Source of the DNA: Phyllobacterium sophorae
GTDB lineage: Bacteria > Pseudomonadota > Alphaproteobacteria > Rhizobiales > Rhizobiaceae
Length of the DNA: 64,000 bases
Direction of reading: 5' to 3'
Assembly (NCBI RefSeq): GCF_003010965.1
Contig: NZ_PGGM01000012.1
Coordinates: 157,471 to 221,470, forward strand
The notes under the pieces are model-generated. The model had not been told where the DNA came from and did no database searches. It saw only the letters and a program-made list of their open reading frames with translations. This document shows, one piece after another, positions 1 through 9,414 of the stretch. How positions within the stretch are numbered: position 1 is the stretch's first letter; every line of letters begins with the position of its first letter. Both the position numbers and the translations under genes were made by a program.

Positions 1-1831
1 AGCCCATCAGCTGGCCGTCAGCTTTTACGATTGTGCCGTCCGCCAATTTCGCACCGCCAATTTTTGGAGCGACCAGAAACACCCTGGCACCGGCCGTTTG
101 AATCGCTTTGGTCAGCTTGGCCAAAGCGGAAGCATCCGTGCCATCGGCAACCAGAATGCCAATGGTCCGTCCCTCGATCGTCGCTTTCATGTTGGTGTGA
201 ATACTCAGCGCAGGCGACGGTTCCATGTCGAAGGGTGCACGGGCAGCGGGCGCCTTTTGGGGAAGCGCAAGACCCAATCCAGCAGCAACACGTTTCGCCA
301 GGTCTTCGTCGACATTTCGCAGATTGCCGACCATTCGTGGCGGCACTTGCGCCAAACCTACCTTTGAAAGTTCGAACACGAATGATGACGCAATGTGGGC
401 TTGCTCTGATGGCTGTTGCGAGCGCCAGAACAGCCTTGCCTGGCTGTAGTGATCGGCAAATAGTTCGGCACGAACACGCAGCTTGTCGCCCTGTTCTTGC
501 TGCTGTGAGCGTCCCTGGAATGTGCTGAACCCGCTCACAGGGCATTCGCGTGGGCCACCTTCTTCATCGTGCCCAGCGAGACTGTTCGGCTCGTAATTGG
601 CGCGCCCCATGGGCACGTTCATCTGCATTTGCCCATCCCGTTGAAAATTCATGACGGGACATTTGGGTGCGTTGATTGGCAATTGATGAAAGTTTGCAGT
701 GCCAAGGCGGGATTTTTGCGTATCGAGATAACTGAACAAGCGACCCTGGAGCAGGGGATCGTTGGAAAAATCGATGCCAGGGATGATGTTTGCCGGGCAA
801 TAGGCGGCTTGCTCGGTTTCTGCAAAGAAATTGTCCGGGTTACGGTCAAGGACCATGCGACCGACAATGCGCACCGGAATGATCTCCTCGGGAATGATCT
901 TGGTTGCGTCGAGAACATCATAGGGTTGTGCATCGGCGAAATCCTGGTCGAACAGCTGAAGACCGAGTTCCCACTCCGGGAAATTGCCGGATCGAATGGA
1001 CTCCCAAAGATCACGCCTGTGATAGTCATTGTCGGCGGCCTGGAGTTTGAGCGCCTCGTCCCACACGGTCGATTGCAATCCGAGTTTGGGCTTCCAGTGG
1101 AATTTGACGAAGGTCGACTTTCCCTTCGCATTCACAAGTATGAACGTATGAACGCCAAATCCTTCCATCGTACGGAACGAACGGGGAATGGTGCGATCCG
1201 ACATGGCCCACATGAGCATGTGGGTGGTCTCCGGCATTAAAGATGCCCAATCCCAGAACGTATCATGGGCGCTGCCGGCCTGCGGGAAGGCTCTGTCGGC
1301 TTCCATCTTCACCGCATGGACGAGATCTGGAAACTTGATTGCGTCCTGGATGAAGAAAACTGGAATGTTATTGCCAACCAGGTCCCAGTTGCCTTCCTTG
1401 GTGTAAAACTTGACGGCGAACCCGCGCACATCTCTGGGGGTATCGACCGATCCCGCACCACCGGCGACCGTTGAAAATCGCGTGAATACCGGGGTTTTTT
1501 CTCCCGGGCGCTGGAAGAGGTCGGCTTTTGTAATATCGGAAAGGGATTCGAAGAGTTCAAAGAAACCATGGGCCGCCGAGCCGCGCGCATGGACGATGCG
1601 TTCGGGAATGCGTTCATGGTCGAAATGAAAGATCTTCTCCCGAAGGACGAAGTCCTCAAGCAGTGTCGGGCCACGCTCGCCCGATCGTAGACTGTTCTGG
1701 TTGTCGCTGACGTGGAACCCCTGATTGGTTGTCAGGTGATTGGTCCCCGTGTGCGTTCCCTTTTCAGGGACATGCTGGTGCGTTTCGCCGCCGGTTCCCC
1801 GATCGGTGTCGAAAGTATTATCGGTAGCCAT
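1..1831 (-). CDS. katE: Large-subunit (clade II) catalase, 3' end missing
   Basis: Haem catalase that converts hydrogen peroxide to water and oxygen. Reading the minus strand from ATG at 1831 gives an uninterrupted frame of about 610 residues running off the left edge, so the C-terminus is missing. The catalytic His is near residue 81 in [10 protein letters not shown], the distal Asn is near residue 154 in VGNNIPVFF, and the haem-ligand Tyr lies in RLFSYLDTQ. After the core, from about residue 560, comes a flavodoxin/GATase-like domain ([11 protein letters not shown]), which marks the large-subunit HPII type rather than a small catalase. The N-terminus is rich in Thr and Gly, as is usual for this clade. 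No regulator is adjacent. Confidence 0.95.
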   Translation of the reverse strand, partial: MATDNTFDTDRGTGGETHQHVPEKGTHTGTNHLTTNQGFHVSDNQNSLRSGERGPTLLEDFVLREKIFHFDHERIPERIVHARGSAAHGFFELFESLSDITKADLFQRPGEKTPVFTRFSTVAGGAGSVDTPRDVRGFAVKFYTKEGNWDLVGNNIPVFFIQDAIKFPDLVHAVKMEADRAFPQAGSAHDTFWDWASLMPETTHMLMWAMSDRTIPRSFRTMEGFGVHTFILVNAKGKSTFVKFHWKPKLGLQSTVWDEALKLQAADNDYHRRDLWESIRSGNFPEWELGLQLFDQDFADAQPYDVLDATKIIPEEIIPVRIVGRMVLDRNPDNFFAETEQAAYCPANIIPGIDFSNDPLLQGRLFSYLDTQKSRLGTANFHQLPINAPKCPVMNFQRDGQMQMNVPMGRANYEPNSLAGHDEEGGPRECPVSGFSTFQGRSQQQEQGDKLRVRAELFADHYSQARLFWRSQQPSEQAHIASSFVFELSKVGLAQVPPRMVGNLRNVDEDLAKRVAAGLGLALPQKAPAARAPFDMEPSPALSIHTNMKATIEGRTIGILVADGTDASALAKLTKAIQTAGARVFLVAPKIGGAKLADGTIVKADGQLMG

Positions 1832-1923
1832 AGTACCGCCCTCGCTGTTGGTGGAATGCAGTTTAACGAGGCGGGTGGGAGAAGGTTCCGGTTCTCTGCC
1901 AACACATGCCCGGCCAGGCAATT

Positions 1924-2020
1924 ATTTTGACGTGGACAGGTTCAGTTCGTCTGGCCGTGTCTTCGAGCCCCCGTAAGGGACAACGTTCACCAGCTCATTT
2001 TGACGTAGACAGGTTCAGTT
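1924..2020. repeat. Pair of 24-bp direct repeats upstream of the catalase gene
   Basis: Positions 1924-1947 and 1997-2020 carry the same 24-base sequence (core GACAGGTTCAGTT) with one mismatch (G/A), 73 bp start to start. They lie between the catalase start and the next small gene. They could be regulator-binding sites for the catalase promoter or leftover ends of a mobile element. Neither can be settled from the sequence. Confidence 0.6.
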
Positions 2021-2068
2021 TATTTGGTCGGTAAGTCGAGGCGGCTCAGTGAGAGAATGAAACGATTG

Positions 2069-2362
2069 TCAGCGTCCCCCAACCCCTTGGTTCTTCAGGT
2101 TGCGCTGCCATGCCGGCAGGGGTCGAGAATACTTGAGCGTACCGTATCTGGGATTGCGCATTTCGACGGTGCCATTAGCAAGAACCCGATAGGTAATTCC
2201 CGACCTGGTTGTGGCAACATCTCCCGGTTTGCCTTCTCCATTCAAGAATTTGGCGAGAACGCCAGATGTGGCATCTGGGGCAACGTATTGAGCTTGGGCA
2301 GATGCTGACATCGACATGGCCGCCCATGCGCCTACTGTTGCAGATATCCAATTCCGTTTCAT
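2069..2362 (-). CDS. Small exported protein of unknown function
   Basis: A 97-residue protein if started at ATG 2362, where a GGAAGG-like site lies upstream; a longer frame opens at 2401. The first 25 residues are a typical signal peptide (MKRNWIS, hydrophobic core, then ASAQAQ). The mature part is short and polar, with GVLAKFLNGEGKPGD and TYRVLANGTVEMRNPRYG, which looks like a small beta-rich periplasmic domain. It stands alone between the catalase and a long gap. I do not recognise the family. Confidence 0.55.
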   Translation of the reverse strand: MKRNWISATVGAWAAMSMSASAQAQYVAPDATSGVLAKFLNGEGKPGDVATTRSGITYRVLANGTVEMRNPRYGTLKYSRPLPAWQRNLKNQGVGGR

Positions 2363-2401
2363 CGAAATGGCCTTCCAGTCTGATTGGTGGGTACACGGCA
2401 T

Positions 2402-3154
2402 TGCCGGAACCTAATGTAGTCAGCGCGTTGAGCTTTTCTATATTTGCAGGGCAAATAGGTTGCATGCATTGACACGTCGCTTGTCAGCTCCGGCGCAACG
2501 GCGGCGGTCGCCACCGTTACCCATAAATTGGCATCCAGGATCAGCTCTTACCTGCTCTGGGCTGCGGCGACTACCAAGCCTCTGGATATTCCTGTTCCAG
2601 CGAGGCTCATCAGTCCTGTCCTTGCGATCGGGCGGCTTGTCTTAATCAGCATTTGACCGATGCGGCTGAGGCGGCTTGCGCCGGGACATGGAAGCATCCG
2701 AGCGCCGAGCTGCGCATGGGCGCGCTGGCGTCGGTATCGGCGGCACTGCGCTATGTGTCAGTATCGCCAACTCGTTCGAATGGTTTGCCAAGCTCTTCCA
2801 CTGGTGAGGCTTGGCCTCATTGCGTCATGGAGGAATACATGCGGCCAAGCCTCTGCTGTGAGCGTCAACCCAGTCCGAGTCCCAGAGAGGATAAAAGTCG
2901 GGCCATTTCTGAACCCGTAAAATGTCCTCGAGGTCTTGCCAACAGTCAAATCACATTCCTGCCCGCTCGCGCTTTTTGCATTCCCAACGCACCAACTTGA
3001 GGCTGCTGATCAACGGCTCGCAATCACATCGTTGTCACAACCATCCTCGGGCTTTTGCGCTATAGTGTGGCTGCAACAGGATCGGACTTTCGGCTCGCCA
3101 TTCCGTGCAGGCTGGGCTGGGTGCCGAAAGTTGCCTTGTTGGAGGAAACCACGT
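2402..3154. other. Gap with no convincing gene
   Basis: About 750 bases. Frames exist on the plus strand (2653-3000), but they have no recognisable domain, weak starts and mixed composition, so I do not call them. A TATAGT hexamer near 3062 upstream of the Met-rich gene could be a -10 element for the following operon. No well-placed -35 was identified. Confidence 0.4.
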
Positions 3155-3427
3155 TTGTCCAGTTCATTGAAATTCCTTGGGATATCGGCCGCGATTGTGA
3201 CGGGGCTGGCCCTCGCATCACCGATCGCTGCTGCCGAGGACAATCAGTCCCCCGGATCAAACATGGGATCTGGGATGATGGAGCACGGCGGCATGATGAA
3301 CATGATGCAGCAGATGAGCCAGATGATGGATAGCTGCAATACGATGATGCAACGCACTCCCGACCCCGGAAAGTCGATTGAGCAGCCTCCCAGGAACATG
3401 CCGATGCATCCCGAGAAGAAGGGGTGA
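3155..3427 (+). CDS. Met-rich periplasmic protein, probably metal binding
   Basis: A 90-residue protein called from a TTG codon at 3155, because GGAGGA lies 8 bases upstream and a signal peptide follows at once (hydrophobic stretch then ASPIAAAE). The upstream ATG of the frame gives a non-signal N-terminus. The mature part holds a cluster of about fourteen Met within 45 residues, in patterns such as MGSGMMEHGGMMNMMQ, with His and one Cys, typical of periplasmic copper carriers. Its stop overlaps the start of the DUF411 gene (GTGATG), so the two are probably co-translated. A copper role is inferred from composition and neighbour. Confidence 0.7.
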   Translation: MSSSLKFLGISAAIVTGLALASPIAAAEDNQSPGSNMGSGMMEHGGMMNMMQQMSQMMDSCNTMMQRTPDPGKSIEQPPRNMPMHPEKKG

Positions 3428-3903
3428 TGAAAATGATGAAAAGGCGTGAATTTATATGCACGGGCATGGCGGCGATCGCCGTGACGCTGATCGCCAAAAA
3501 GGCAGGCGCGGAGCAGCGTTGGTCGATGACCGTTTATAAGGATCCCAACTGCGGATGCTGTAACCTCTGGTCCAAGGCCATGGAAAATGCTGGGTTCAGG
3601 GTCGAGCGGGTGGATACTGACGATTTGCCAGCCATCAAAAAACGCTTTGGCGTGCCCGCTGCAGTCGAGGGCTGCCACACGGCGATAATAGGCGGCTATT
3701 TCCTTGATGGCCATGTGCCGCTCGAAATGGTTAAAAAGCTATTGTCCGAAAGACCTGACATTGCCGGACTGGCGGTGCCTGGCATGCCCGTAGGTTCGCT
3801 GGGAATGGATTTCGATCCGAATGCCAGCTACGATGTCTACGCCGTAGCCAAAGGGGCAGAGCAAAAGACATCAGTTTATTTCAAGGTCAGACCCAAGAAT
3901 TGA
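3427..3903 (+). CDS. DUF411 metal-binding protein
   Basis: A 158-residue exported protein of the DUF411 family, commonly found with copper-resistance genes. The N-terminus has twin-Arg (KRREF) followed by a hydrophobic segment and AGA, so Tat or Sec export is likely. The family signature is complete: YKDPNCGCCNLWSKAM near residues 37-52, with the CxCC cysteines, a third Cys in EGCHTA, then GHVPLEMVKKLL and GLAVPGMPVGSLGM. The ATG at 3427 overlaps the stop of the Met-rich gene. The GTG at 3424 would add one residue. No metal-responsive regulator is adjacent. Confidence 0.88.
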   Translation: MKMMKRREFICTGMAAIAVTLIAKKAGAEQRWSMTVYKDPNCGCCNLWSKAMENAGFRVERVDTDDLPAIKKRFGVPAAVEGCHTAIIGGYFLDGHVPLEMVKKLLSERPDIAGLAVPGMPVGSLGMDFDPNASYDVYAVAKGAEQKTSVYFKVRPKN

Positions 3904-3924
3904 TCGGCGGTGTCATTCAGAACG

Positions 3925-4506
3925 TCAATCTAATCCCCCGAAAATAGCTGCGTAGTGGTACGGCGGCAGTTCCTGTACTCGAATGGTTTGAAACCCGGTA
4001 GGCTCAACGACAGCTTGGAGCGCTTCTGGCGACATTCGCAGGTCCGATTTGGATCCTCGCGGTTGGTTGAGCACTATTGTCAGTTCCCGCGGAAGGGCGT
4101 GCCAATTGACAACCCCAAACAAGCCATTCGGTCGGATCATGGCCCGAATGGCTTCCATTAACCCGGATTGGTCCGGCACACCGTGAAACGTGTTCGCCAT
4201 AAGAACATAATCAACGGATTCGGTGATATGCTGTGGGGCATCTCGCGCATCGGCACAGATCCATTTTAGGACGGAGGTGTGCAGTCGTGCCACTTCCGCC
4301 TTGGCCAGTTCGATCATTAACGGATCGAGATCGAGCGCATACACGTTTCCGACGAGTTTCGCGAGGGGAGCGGTGAAATAGCCGTCGCCACAGCATAGAT
4401 CGAGCACGCTCATCTCGGGGATTACGCCAGGGCTTTGCACCACGTCACGTGGATCGGGCCACCTTAGTCCAAGGACTCGTCCAGTCGAAACAGGCTGGGT
4501 TCGCAT
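3925..4506 (-). CDS. Class I SAM-dependent methyltransferase
   Basis: A 193-residue Rossmann-fold methyltransferase. Motif I is VLDLCCGDGYFT near residue 35, followed by the acidic end of strand 2 (YALDLDP), an ADARD-type motif III region near residue 86, VDYVLMANTFHG for motif IV, and a post-motif strand with RPNGLFGVVNW. The substrate cannot be deduced; the nearest resemblance is to small UbiE-like enzymes. It is the downstream member of a minus-strand pair with the cupin gene, 33 bp after it, and converges on the DUF411 operon. Confidence 0.82.
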   Translation of the reverse strand: MRTQPVSTGRVLGLRWPDPRDVVQSPGVIPEMSVLDLCCGDGYFTAPLAKLVGNVYALDLDPLMIELAKAEVARLHTSVLKWICADARDAPQHITESVDYVLMANTFHGVPDQSGLMEAIRAMIRPNGLFGVVNWHALPRELTIVLNQPRGSKSDLRMSPEALQAVVEPTGFQTIRVQELPPYHYAAIFGGLD

Positions 4507-4539
4507 TTCACGAGCCCAGCCGGAGAAACGCTAACTCGC

Positions 4540-4968
4540 TCAAGCAGGGATCAGAATGCCTATCGTATGAATCCCAACCCCGTTGCCTGTGTTTGTGGCC
4601 CCGTCCGTCTTGCCTTTGGCGCAAGCGTACATCTCGCCTTCTTTTACTTTGAATTCCCGATCTGGCTTCTTGATCGTGAACTCGCCCGCAGTGATGTAGC
4701 ACAGCATGTCATTGTCCATCATGGTTTCCGGGGCCACCGCGCCGGGCTGAAACACGATATCGACCATGTCGATGCTCTTGTAGGCGGGGATGTCTGATTT
4801 AAATGTGCCCAACTTCACCAGTCTGACACCCGGGGCAATCTCCTCGCCATCGTTTTTGCCGTATTCTTTGGTCTTGGACAACGCTGGACTTGCGAATGTG
4901 AGCAGGGGTGTTGCGGCGGTCGCCGCCAGACCGAGTGCCAATGCCGATCGACGGTTCATGTCTATCAT
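4540..4968 (-). CDS. Exported cupin-domain protein
   Basis: A 142-residue protein with an N-terminal signal (NRRSALALGLAATAATPLL, Tat-like) and a single cupin barrel. VFQPGAVAPE near residue 78 and CYITAGEFTIK near residue 91 fit cupin strands, but the usual metal-binding His cluster is weak, so a catalytic metal site is doubtful. The start at 4968 is supported by GGGAGGAA just upstream; ATG 4959 is an alternative. It precedes the methyltransferase on the same strand, so the two may be co-transcribed. Confidence 0.75.
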   Translation of the reverse strand: MIDMNRRSALALGLAATAATPLLTFASPALSKTKEYGKNDGEEIAPGVRLVKLGTFKSDIPAYKSIDMVDIVFQPGAVAPETMMDNDMLCYITAGEFTIKKPDREFKVKEGEMYACAKGKTDGATNTGNGVGIHTIGILIPA

Positions 4969-5503
4969 GGCTTCCTCCCATATCTATGATGCAGGATGCA
5001 CCGAAGAGAGGAGTCCATACCCCGCGAAGCGATGTGTCAAAACAATTTAGCAGCCCGCAAGCATGGGCCGGTCCGTCGGAGCAACGAGATTCCGATGCGT
5101 GAGGCTTGGACTTCTAAACAGCTCGTGGTCAAAAAGAGGTCTGGCAACTGTGTGAAGCAAAGTCGGATCCCCAGCCTGTTGCTGAGCTCGCGCCTCGTCC
5201 GACTGTCGGTGCAGGCAACGGTTGCAATCGGAGACGATCGACCGATCGCTGAAGGAGGCCCAAAAAGTCTGCGCTTTTTTCCTCTGGGGAGGATCGGCGC
5301 GAGACTCCCGGGACCAGCGCGGGGCGGAGGAGAGTCAAGCATCGGATCCTGCTGGAATAGTGTTCCTTGACTATGGATTCCACAATTAGTTTTTTGGCCC
5401 AGCGCTAGGTGGCCCGGGCTTTTTGTGTTGACGGCTCTAAACGAGTGCAGTGATCGCCGGTTGCGGAGCGCCCCGCAACCGCTTCGATGGTATAGCCGAT
5501 TGG
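4969..5503. other. Gap with no gene
   Basis: About 530 bases between the cupin promoter side and the end of the DUF1236 gene. Overlapping frames are present on both strands, but none has a recognisable motif or a good start. A weak GCCC/GGGC hairpin followed by CTTTTTG near 5398-5424 could act as a terminator. Confidence 0.4.
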
Positions 5504-5812
5504 TTATCTTTCGATGATGTGCACGACCTTGCGGGTCTGGGGGTCGATCAGCACGGTGCGACCGTCCATTTCGACGTACTGATACCTGGTCGGGACTGTA
5601 TTTTCGGCAAGTTCGCCCGGTTTAAATATATCCGGTATGATCGCCCCGAGTACCAGTTCAAAGTTGGACGGACGTTGGACGACGACGGGCTTGGTTTTCA
5701 CATATTCGCGGATTACAGTTTCCTGCTCGGGCGTGACCACAACAGTCTGGGCAACCGCGACAGCGGTTCCAGCAAAAAGGATGGTAGCGGCAATCGTGCT
5801 TCGGAAAGTCAT
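5504..5812 (-). CDS. DUF1236 exported protein
   Basis: A 102-residue small exported protein. A signal peptide occupies residues 1-21 (TFRSTIAATILFAGTAVAVA). The mature part begins with VVVTPEQETVIREYV, the hallmark of DUF1236, and ends with a compact segment containing YVEMDGRTVLIDPQTRKVV. The family is abundant in rhizobia and the function is unknown. It is monocistronic, with AGGAGGC upstream of the start. Confidence 0.82.
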   Translation of the reverse strand: MTFRSTIAATILFAGTAVAVAQTVVVTPEQETVIREYVKTKPVVVQRPSNFELVLGAIIPDIFKPGELAENTVPTRYQYVEMDGRTVLIDPQTRKVVHIIER

Positions 5813-6013
5813 ATCGGCCTCCTATTGTTTATCGTCATTGTACAACCGCTGTCGGGCGAAAGGGTTCCGAAATCGCAAGCAGTTCCTATTGATGTGGTGA
5901 CATTACTTCGCCTAAGCCTTGGATATAAAACTGAAATTCATGGCTCTCGATAGAGAAAGGCTTGTCTTTGTATACAGCCGTATCGTTGATGAGATAATTT
6001 CGCCCGGCGCCGT

Positions 6014-6235
6014 TCAATCGGTCACCGGGCTTTTTTGTGATTTCGTGGAAGAGTTTTCGCGACCTTCGATCCCTGGCCAAGGGATAGCACTTGCCCACCT
6101 CTGCAGCTTTCCGGGTCGGCGGCGAGCATGGCGTGGTGTCGACATGGTATACCAGCCTCCCTCGCAGACTCGATAGGGTAACGCGAGCAACCGCAATCTG
6201 CGACCGCGCAAAAAAACGGCGTGCTTGTGGCACAC
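6014..6235 (-). pseudogene. Decayed DUF982-like fragment
   Basis: The DNA at about 6124-6200 resembles 6532-6610 over roughly 80 bases. Read on the minus strand it encodes pieces of the DUF982 C-terminus (an AVARVTL stretch, an ESAREAGI segment, then HVDTTP), but these lie in different frames. I interpret it as a frameshifted relic of a small paralogue, not a working gene. The upstream limit is uncertain. Confidence 0.4.
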
Positions 6236-6456
6236 CGTCTAATTTTCGAGTCCTGAATTTACGGGGGCGGAAATCAGGAGCTCAGCTGACCTGGAATTCA
6301 GCAGTGAATCAACCAACCAAGACCGATTTCGTTCCGTCTTTGTACGCTTCCGCACATAAGTGAGAGCTTCAGGGAGAGGGAACAGCGGCCAGGCCTCATG
6401 TCAGGGGATGATTGTCTGACTTGATAAGTCTCGAACCGTGCCCGCCCACAGTCAAA

Positions 6457-6669
6457 TCACATTCCGACCGGTTTAAGATCGACGTCCCGGCTTGCTCTTG
6501 TGCCAGCGCTCCAGCTTTCCGATCGCGGGAGGCCGTGGCGTGGTATCGACATGGATACCGGCTTCCTCGCAGCCTCCACAAATGCCACCCGAGCAACAGC
6601 AGCCGGACATTCGCCAGCCAGGCACATCACGAAAATTCCTTGGAGTTTGTCAGCTTCGGCCCGCGTCAT
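6457..6669 (-). pseudogene. DUF982-family gene with a frameshift near its 3' end
   Basis: From ATG 6669 the frame gives MTRAEADKLQGIFVMCL, then CPAAVARVAFVEAARK, matching the conserved C-terminal helix of DUF982. After that Lys, near 6555, the expected continuation GIHVDTTPRPPAIGKLERW is found in a different frame and ends at a stop near 6475. A one-base loss, or a sequencing error, best explains this. The 39 residues upstream of 6669 in the open frame look unlike the family. Confidence 0.45.
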
Positions 6670-6859
6670 CTGGCCAGTGATCCAATATGTATTTGGCTGC
6701 GTCATAAGCGCAATCAATAGCAACGGCCTTACTGCCCTGCAGCACTGAGACCATCTTAACGGTTTATAATCTTCCATCGCCAAGAAACGGTAGCAGAATG
6801 CGTCAGTTCGGGCATTAGACCCTTAGAACTGGTCAACCATCGCACAAAATTGAAGGTCG

Positions 6860-7126
6860 CTAAGATTTCGCTTCGGAGGCCAAGGAATCCTGGCGCAGCA
6901 AAGTGATTCCCAACAATACCGTTTCCTCGTTGACCGCCCTCGACGCCATGATGTTTTCATCACGCACACCCTGATCGAACAGCCTCATAACTGTTCGGGC
7001 AAGACGGTCAGCGTTTTCATGGGTCTTTGGACAGCGATGAAGCATCTCAGATGCCGTGGTATGGGCACGCTGCATGAGGTCCCAATCTTCAGTCGAATAA
7101 GCATTTTCGGGTGATCTACGGAGCAT
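6860..7126 (-). CDS. Small DRLART-motif protein, copy 1
   Basis: An 88-residue protein from ATG 7126, chosen because GGGAGGA precedes it; the longer frame from 7165 would include the promoter-proximal region shared with copy 2. It contains YSTEDWDLMQRAHTTASEML, then ENADRLARTVMRLFDQG and RDENIMASRAVNEE. The same pattern occurs in the gene at 7685-8071, and even the DNA upstream of both starts is similar, so they are tandem duplicates. The protein is predicted helical and cytoplasmic. I recall similar proteins as common but uncharacterised in Rhizobiales; no function can be given. Confidence 0.7.
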   Translation of the reverse strand: MLRRSPENAYSTEDWDLMQRAHTTASEMLHRCPKTHENADRLARTVMRLFDQGVRDENIMASRAVNEETVLLGITLLRQDSLASEAKS

Positions 7127-7291
7127 AACGATCCTCCCATCGCATAAGGCGGGAGCACGTTCCATCTCTCAAACGCCAGCGGCCGTTACATGCCTGGCGA
7201 CTTTGGCATTGTCTGCCAGTGGACGATATAAGTCAATTGAACGGCAATAGCGCAATGGATTCCGGGGTTTGCAAGCAGTCGCTCCCTAGCG

Positions 7292-7585
7292 GTGGAACCG
7301 ATATTGTGTGCTGACGTTTCAAAGGATGGAGTTCATTTATTTTCCCCGGTCAAATTGGTGACCGGAGACCGAAACAAGTTGCGAATCGTAAGTTCTGTCC
7401 AGGACGCGTGGAAGTTACTTGCAGAGGAATGGCCGCCGGGTGAAACAACCCTACGTCATAAAGCCCTGACTATTTGCGCCCTTGCCCTTCGAGGGAAGGC
7501 TGGCGCGGACGTTGCCCGGGAGGTTTTGATTGTAGCGGCAAAGAAGCGGGCATATTCGCATCGGCCATGTAATGCCAATTGCTAG
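7292..7585 (+). CDS. DUF982 protein
   Basis: A 97-residue member of DUF982, expanded in rhizobia and of unknown function. Family features are all present: FSPVKLVTGDRNKLRIVSS near residue 17, a WKLLAEEWPPGE segment near residue 40, then KALTICALALRGKAGADVAR followed by EVLIVAAKK, the equivalent of the usual AFIEAA helix. The start is GTG at 7292; a weak upstream site makes it uncertain. It is transcribed divergently from the copy-1 DRLART gene. Confidence 0.72.
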   Translation: MEPILCADVSKDGVHLFSPVKLVTGDRNKLRIVSSVQDAWKLLAEEWPPGETTLRHKALTICALALRGKAGADVAREVLIVAAKKRAYSHRPCNANC

Positions 7586-7684
7586 TTTGCCAACAGGGAA
7601 CCAACGCCATTGGACCCGGTTGCGAAACAGCGCAGCGAGAGTGACTATTTTATAGAGGCAGCCGGGATGCATCAGTCGCCCACA

Positions 7685-8071
7685 TTACGTGAATTCAGCC
7701 TCCAACTCGCTCCATCTGGCAAGAACCCGTGCGCATGATTTACACTGTATGAGGGTGTGGTTCTGCACGTTATAAGGCCTACGCAGATAGAACGTTCCGC
7801 ACGTTGGGCACTCCAGTTTGCGCATCAGATTGTCTGGCATCTCAATGACGCGTTGATAGATGGTTTCGCGATGCGCTGCGAGCGATGCAATTATCTGGTA
7901 ATCGCGTGTGCCTTTATTGAAGAGGCTCATTATTGTTCGCGCCAGACGATCCTTATGTTCATAATAAGCCGGATGCAGACCGAGGATTTCGCACGCCTTG
8001 ATGTGAGCGTCCTCCATGACATGCCAGTCGTCTTCGCTGTAGGTGAGTTTGTCGGAAAGATTCTGGATCAT
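7685..8071 (-). CDS. DRLART-motif protein with C-terminal zinc ribbon, copy 2
   Basis: A 128-residue protein from ATG 8071, with a strong GGAGGAGGAG site. Residues 10-75 match copy 1 (YSEDDWHVMEDAH, KDRLARTIMSLFNKG, RDYQIIASLAAHRE). Unlike copy 1, it carries a C-terminal extension with CPTC and CKSC separated by about 23 residues, a four-Cys zinc ribbon. This could be a fusion, or copy 1 may have lost it. The ribbon suggests nucleic-acid or protein binding; that is inference. It is probably monocistronic. Confidence 0.7.
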   Translation of the reverse strand: MIQNLSDKLTYSEDDWHVMEDAHIKACEILGLHPAYYEHKDRLARTIMSLFNKGTRDYQIIASLAAHRETIYQRVIEMPDNLMRKLECPTCGTFYLRRPYNVQNHTLIQCKSCARVLARWSELEAEFT

Positions 8072-8252
8072 CTTGGCTCCTCCTCCACCAATGGCGGGAG
8101 CCCGTACCATCTCTCAAGCGCCGGTTCGCCATTAGCAGGCCCAGCGACCGAGATATTAAGAACCTCATCTTAGATTTCGTCAATGGACGGTCGGATCCGC
8201 AGATGGAACCAAGTGGATCTGGCAGGGTTTGAGGTGTCTAGGGACGCGCTCG

Positions 8253-8429
8253 ATGATGGACGATGAAAAGAAACAAAATCACGTACAGCAGGTTGTTCGA
8301 AGGCAATTAAGTCAGGACGACATGAGAGAGGCGTTTCGCAGCCAGTACAATGTTCGCGCGCCTAACGATCGATTCAAGAAATTGCTGGAGCGACTGGAGC
8401 AGGCGGAGATCGACCAAGCGCAGCGCTAG
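8253..8429 (+). CDS. 58-aa charged helical protein, copy 1
   Basis: A 58-residue protein from ATG 8253, with heptad-like charged sequence: VRRQLSQDDMREAFRSQYNV then RFKKLLERLEQAE. It is a near-duplicate of the gene at 12269-12442, and homology extends upstream from about 8232, which supports this start over the ATG at 8229. High DNA conservation over the coding part and divergence outside it argue that it is a real gene. Likely a small coiled-coil cytoplasmic protein of unknown role. Confidence 0.65.
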   Translation: MMDDEKKQNHVQQVVRRQLSQDDMREAFRSQYNVRAPNDRFKKLLERLEQAEIDQAQR

Positions 8430-8786
8430 CACTCAGCATCCCGCAACTAAGTTTGCTCCGGCTCAACGCTACGGCGACTGAGGCGAAAATGCGGTCTTGA
8501 AGGCTTGGGCTGCAAAGACAAGGCCAGCTTTGGAACACCCTCTGCACATAGCGGACGAACTGGATAACTAGTCGGCAACGCTGGAAAGCAGCTTCCACGG
8601 CGAAGATGCGCACCCGAGCGCGGCACCTCTGAGTGCTGCGTGGTGCCCCCTAACTTCACAATGGATCGACCGAATAGTCAAAGGCGACCGTCCGTTCACA
8701 TTCTTGAGGATCGCCGTGCGATGAACAATTGCGGAACTAAAGCCGTGCACGAAGGTTGATTTACAAATAGTGGAGGGCGGCCTCTC
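8430..8786. other. Gap with no gene
   Basis: About 355 bases. Overlapping minus-strand frames show no domain and no good start. GGAGGG at 8772-8777 belongs to the following frameshifted gene. Confidence 0.4.
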
Positions 8787-9169
8787 ATGAGGATCATTGA
8801 AAGACGTAATAGTGCACGAGAAGACGGTGGCGGACACATCGTTGAGTTTGTCTACGAGGATGGAAAATTGTTCTCTCTGGTGCGGATTCTGTCGGCCTTG
8901 GCCAAGACGAGCTTATTCGGAAGGCAGAGCGCTTGCTTGACCAAATAGACGCTAGCGAGGCGCGAGGGGATATGCCTCCGTATGGCATCGGGGACGGACC
9001 GAATTCGCTGGGTGAGCAAACGGCCAGGGCGAAATCCTTGGGGACAGATTCCTCGAATACTCCGGATCAGCCGGAGGGGCCGGTTCCCCCGAAAAACCCG
9101 CTCCTGGACGAGCAAGATGAGAACGCCGACATTGTCGGGCTCAAGGGCGAAGGCCTTATTGAGCCTTAG
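8787..9169 (+). pseudogene. Small protein gene split by a frameshift
   Basis: ATG 8787, with GGAGGG 9 bases upstream, opens MRIIERRNSARED and HIVEFVYEDGKLFSL, but that frame stops at 8946. From about 8882 another frame gives ADSVGLGQDELIRKAERLLD, then a Pro/Asp-rich tail to a stop at 9169 that contains PPKNPLLDEQDENADIVG. The two parts read naturally as one protein of about 125 residues with a shift near 8870-8882. This is either a decayed gene or a base-call error. The family is not recognised. Confidence 0.45.
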
Positions 9170-9414
9170 GGGCAAGTTTGGCGGGGAGCAGTGTCATACG
9201 TTGGTGCAAATTAGGCAATGGATGCGCGTAAGTCGGCGCTTCCAAAAGCCTTCAGTGTCTCAAAACGCGATAATATGCTCCTTCATCGAAACCCCCATCC
9301 ATTTGGGCTTGGATTAATCTGGCTCGGAGGCGCATACACGCCTATTAAGCACTTGCATCACTGCCTCCTTGTGGAGAGAGACGTGCCCACCCTGTAGGAT
9401 GAGCACGAACAATG

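Noticed and set aside
2653..3000. 115-codon plus-strand frame as a possible transposase remnant
   Set aside because: No transposase motif or terminal repeat was seen; the resemblance was only in composition.
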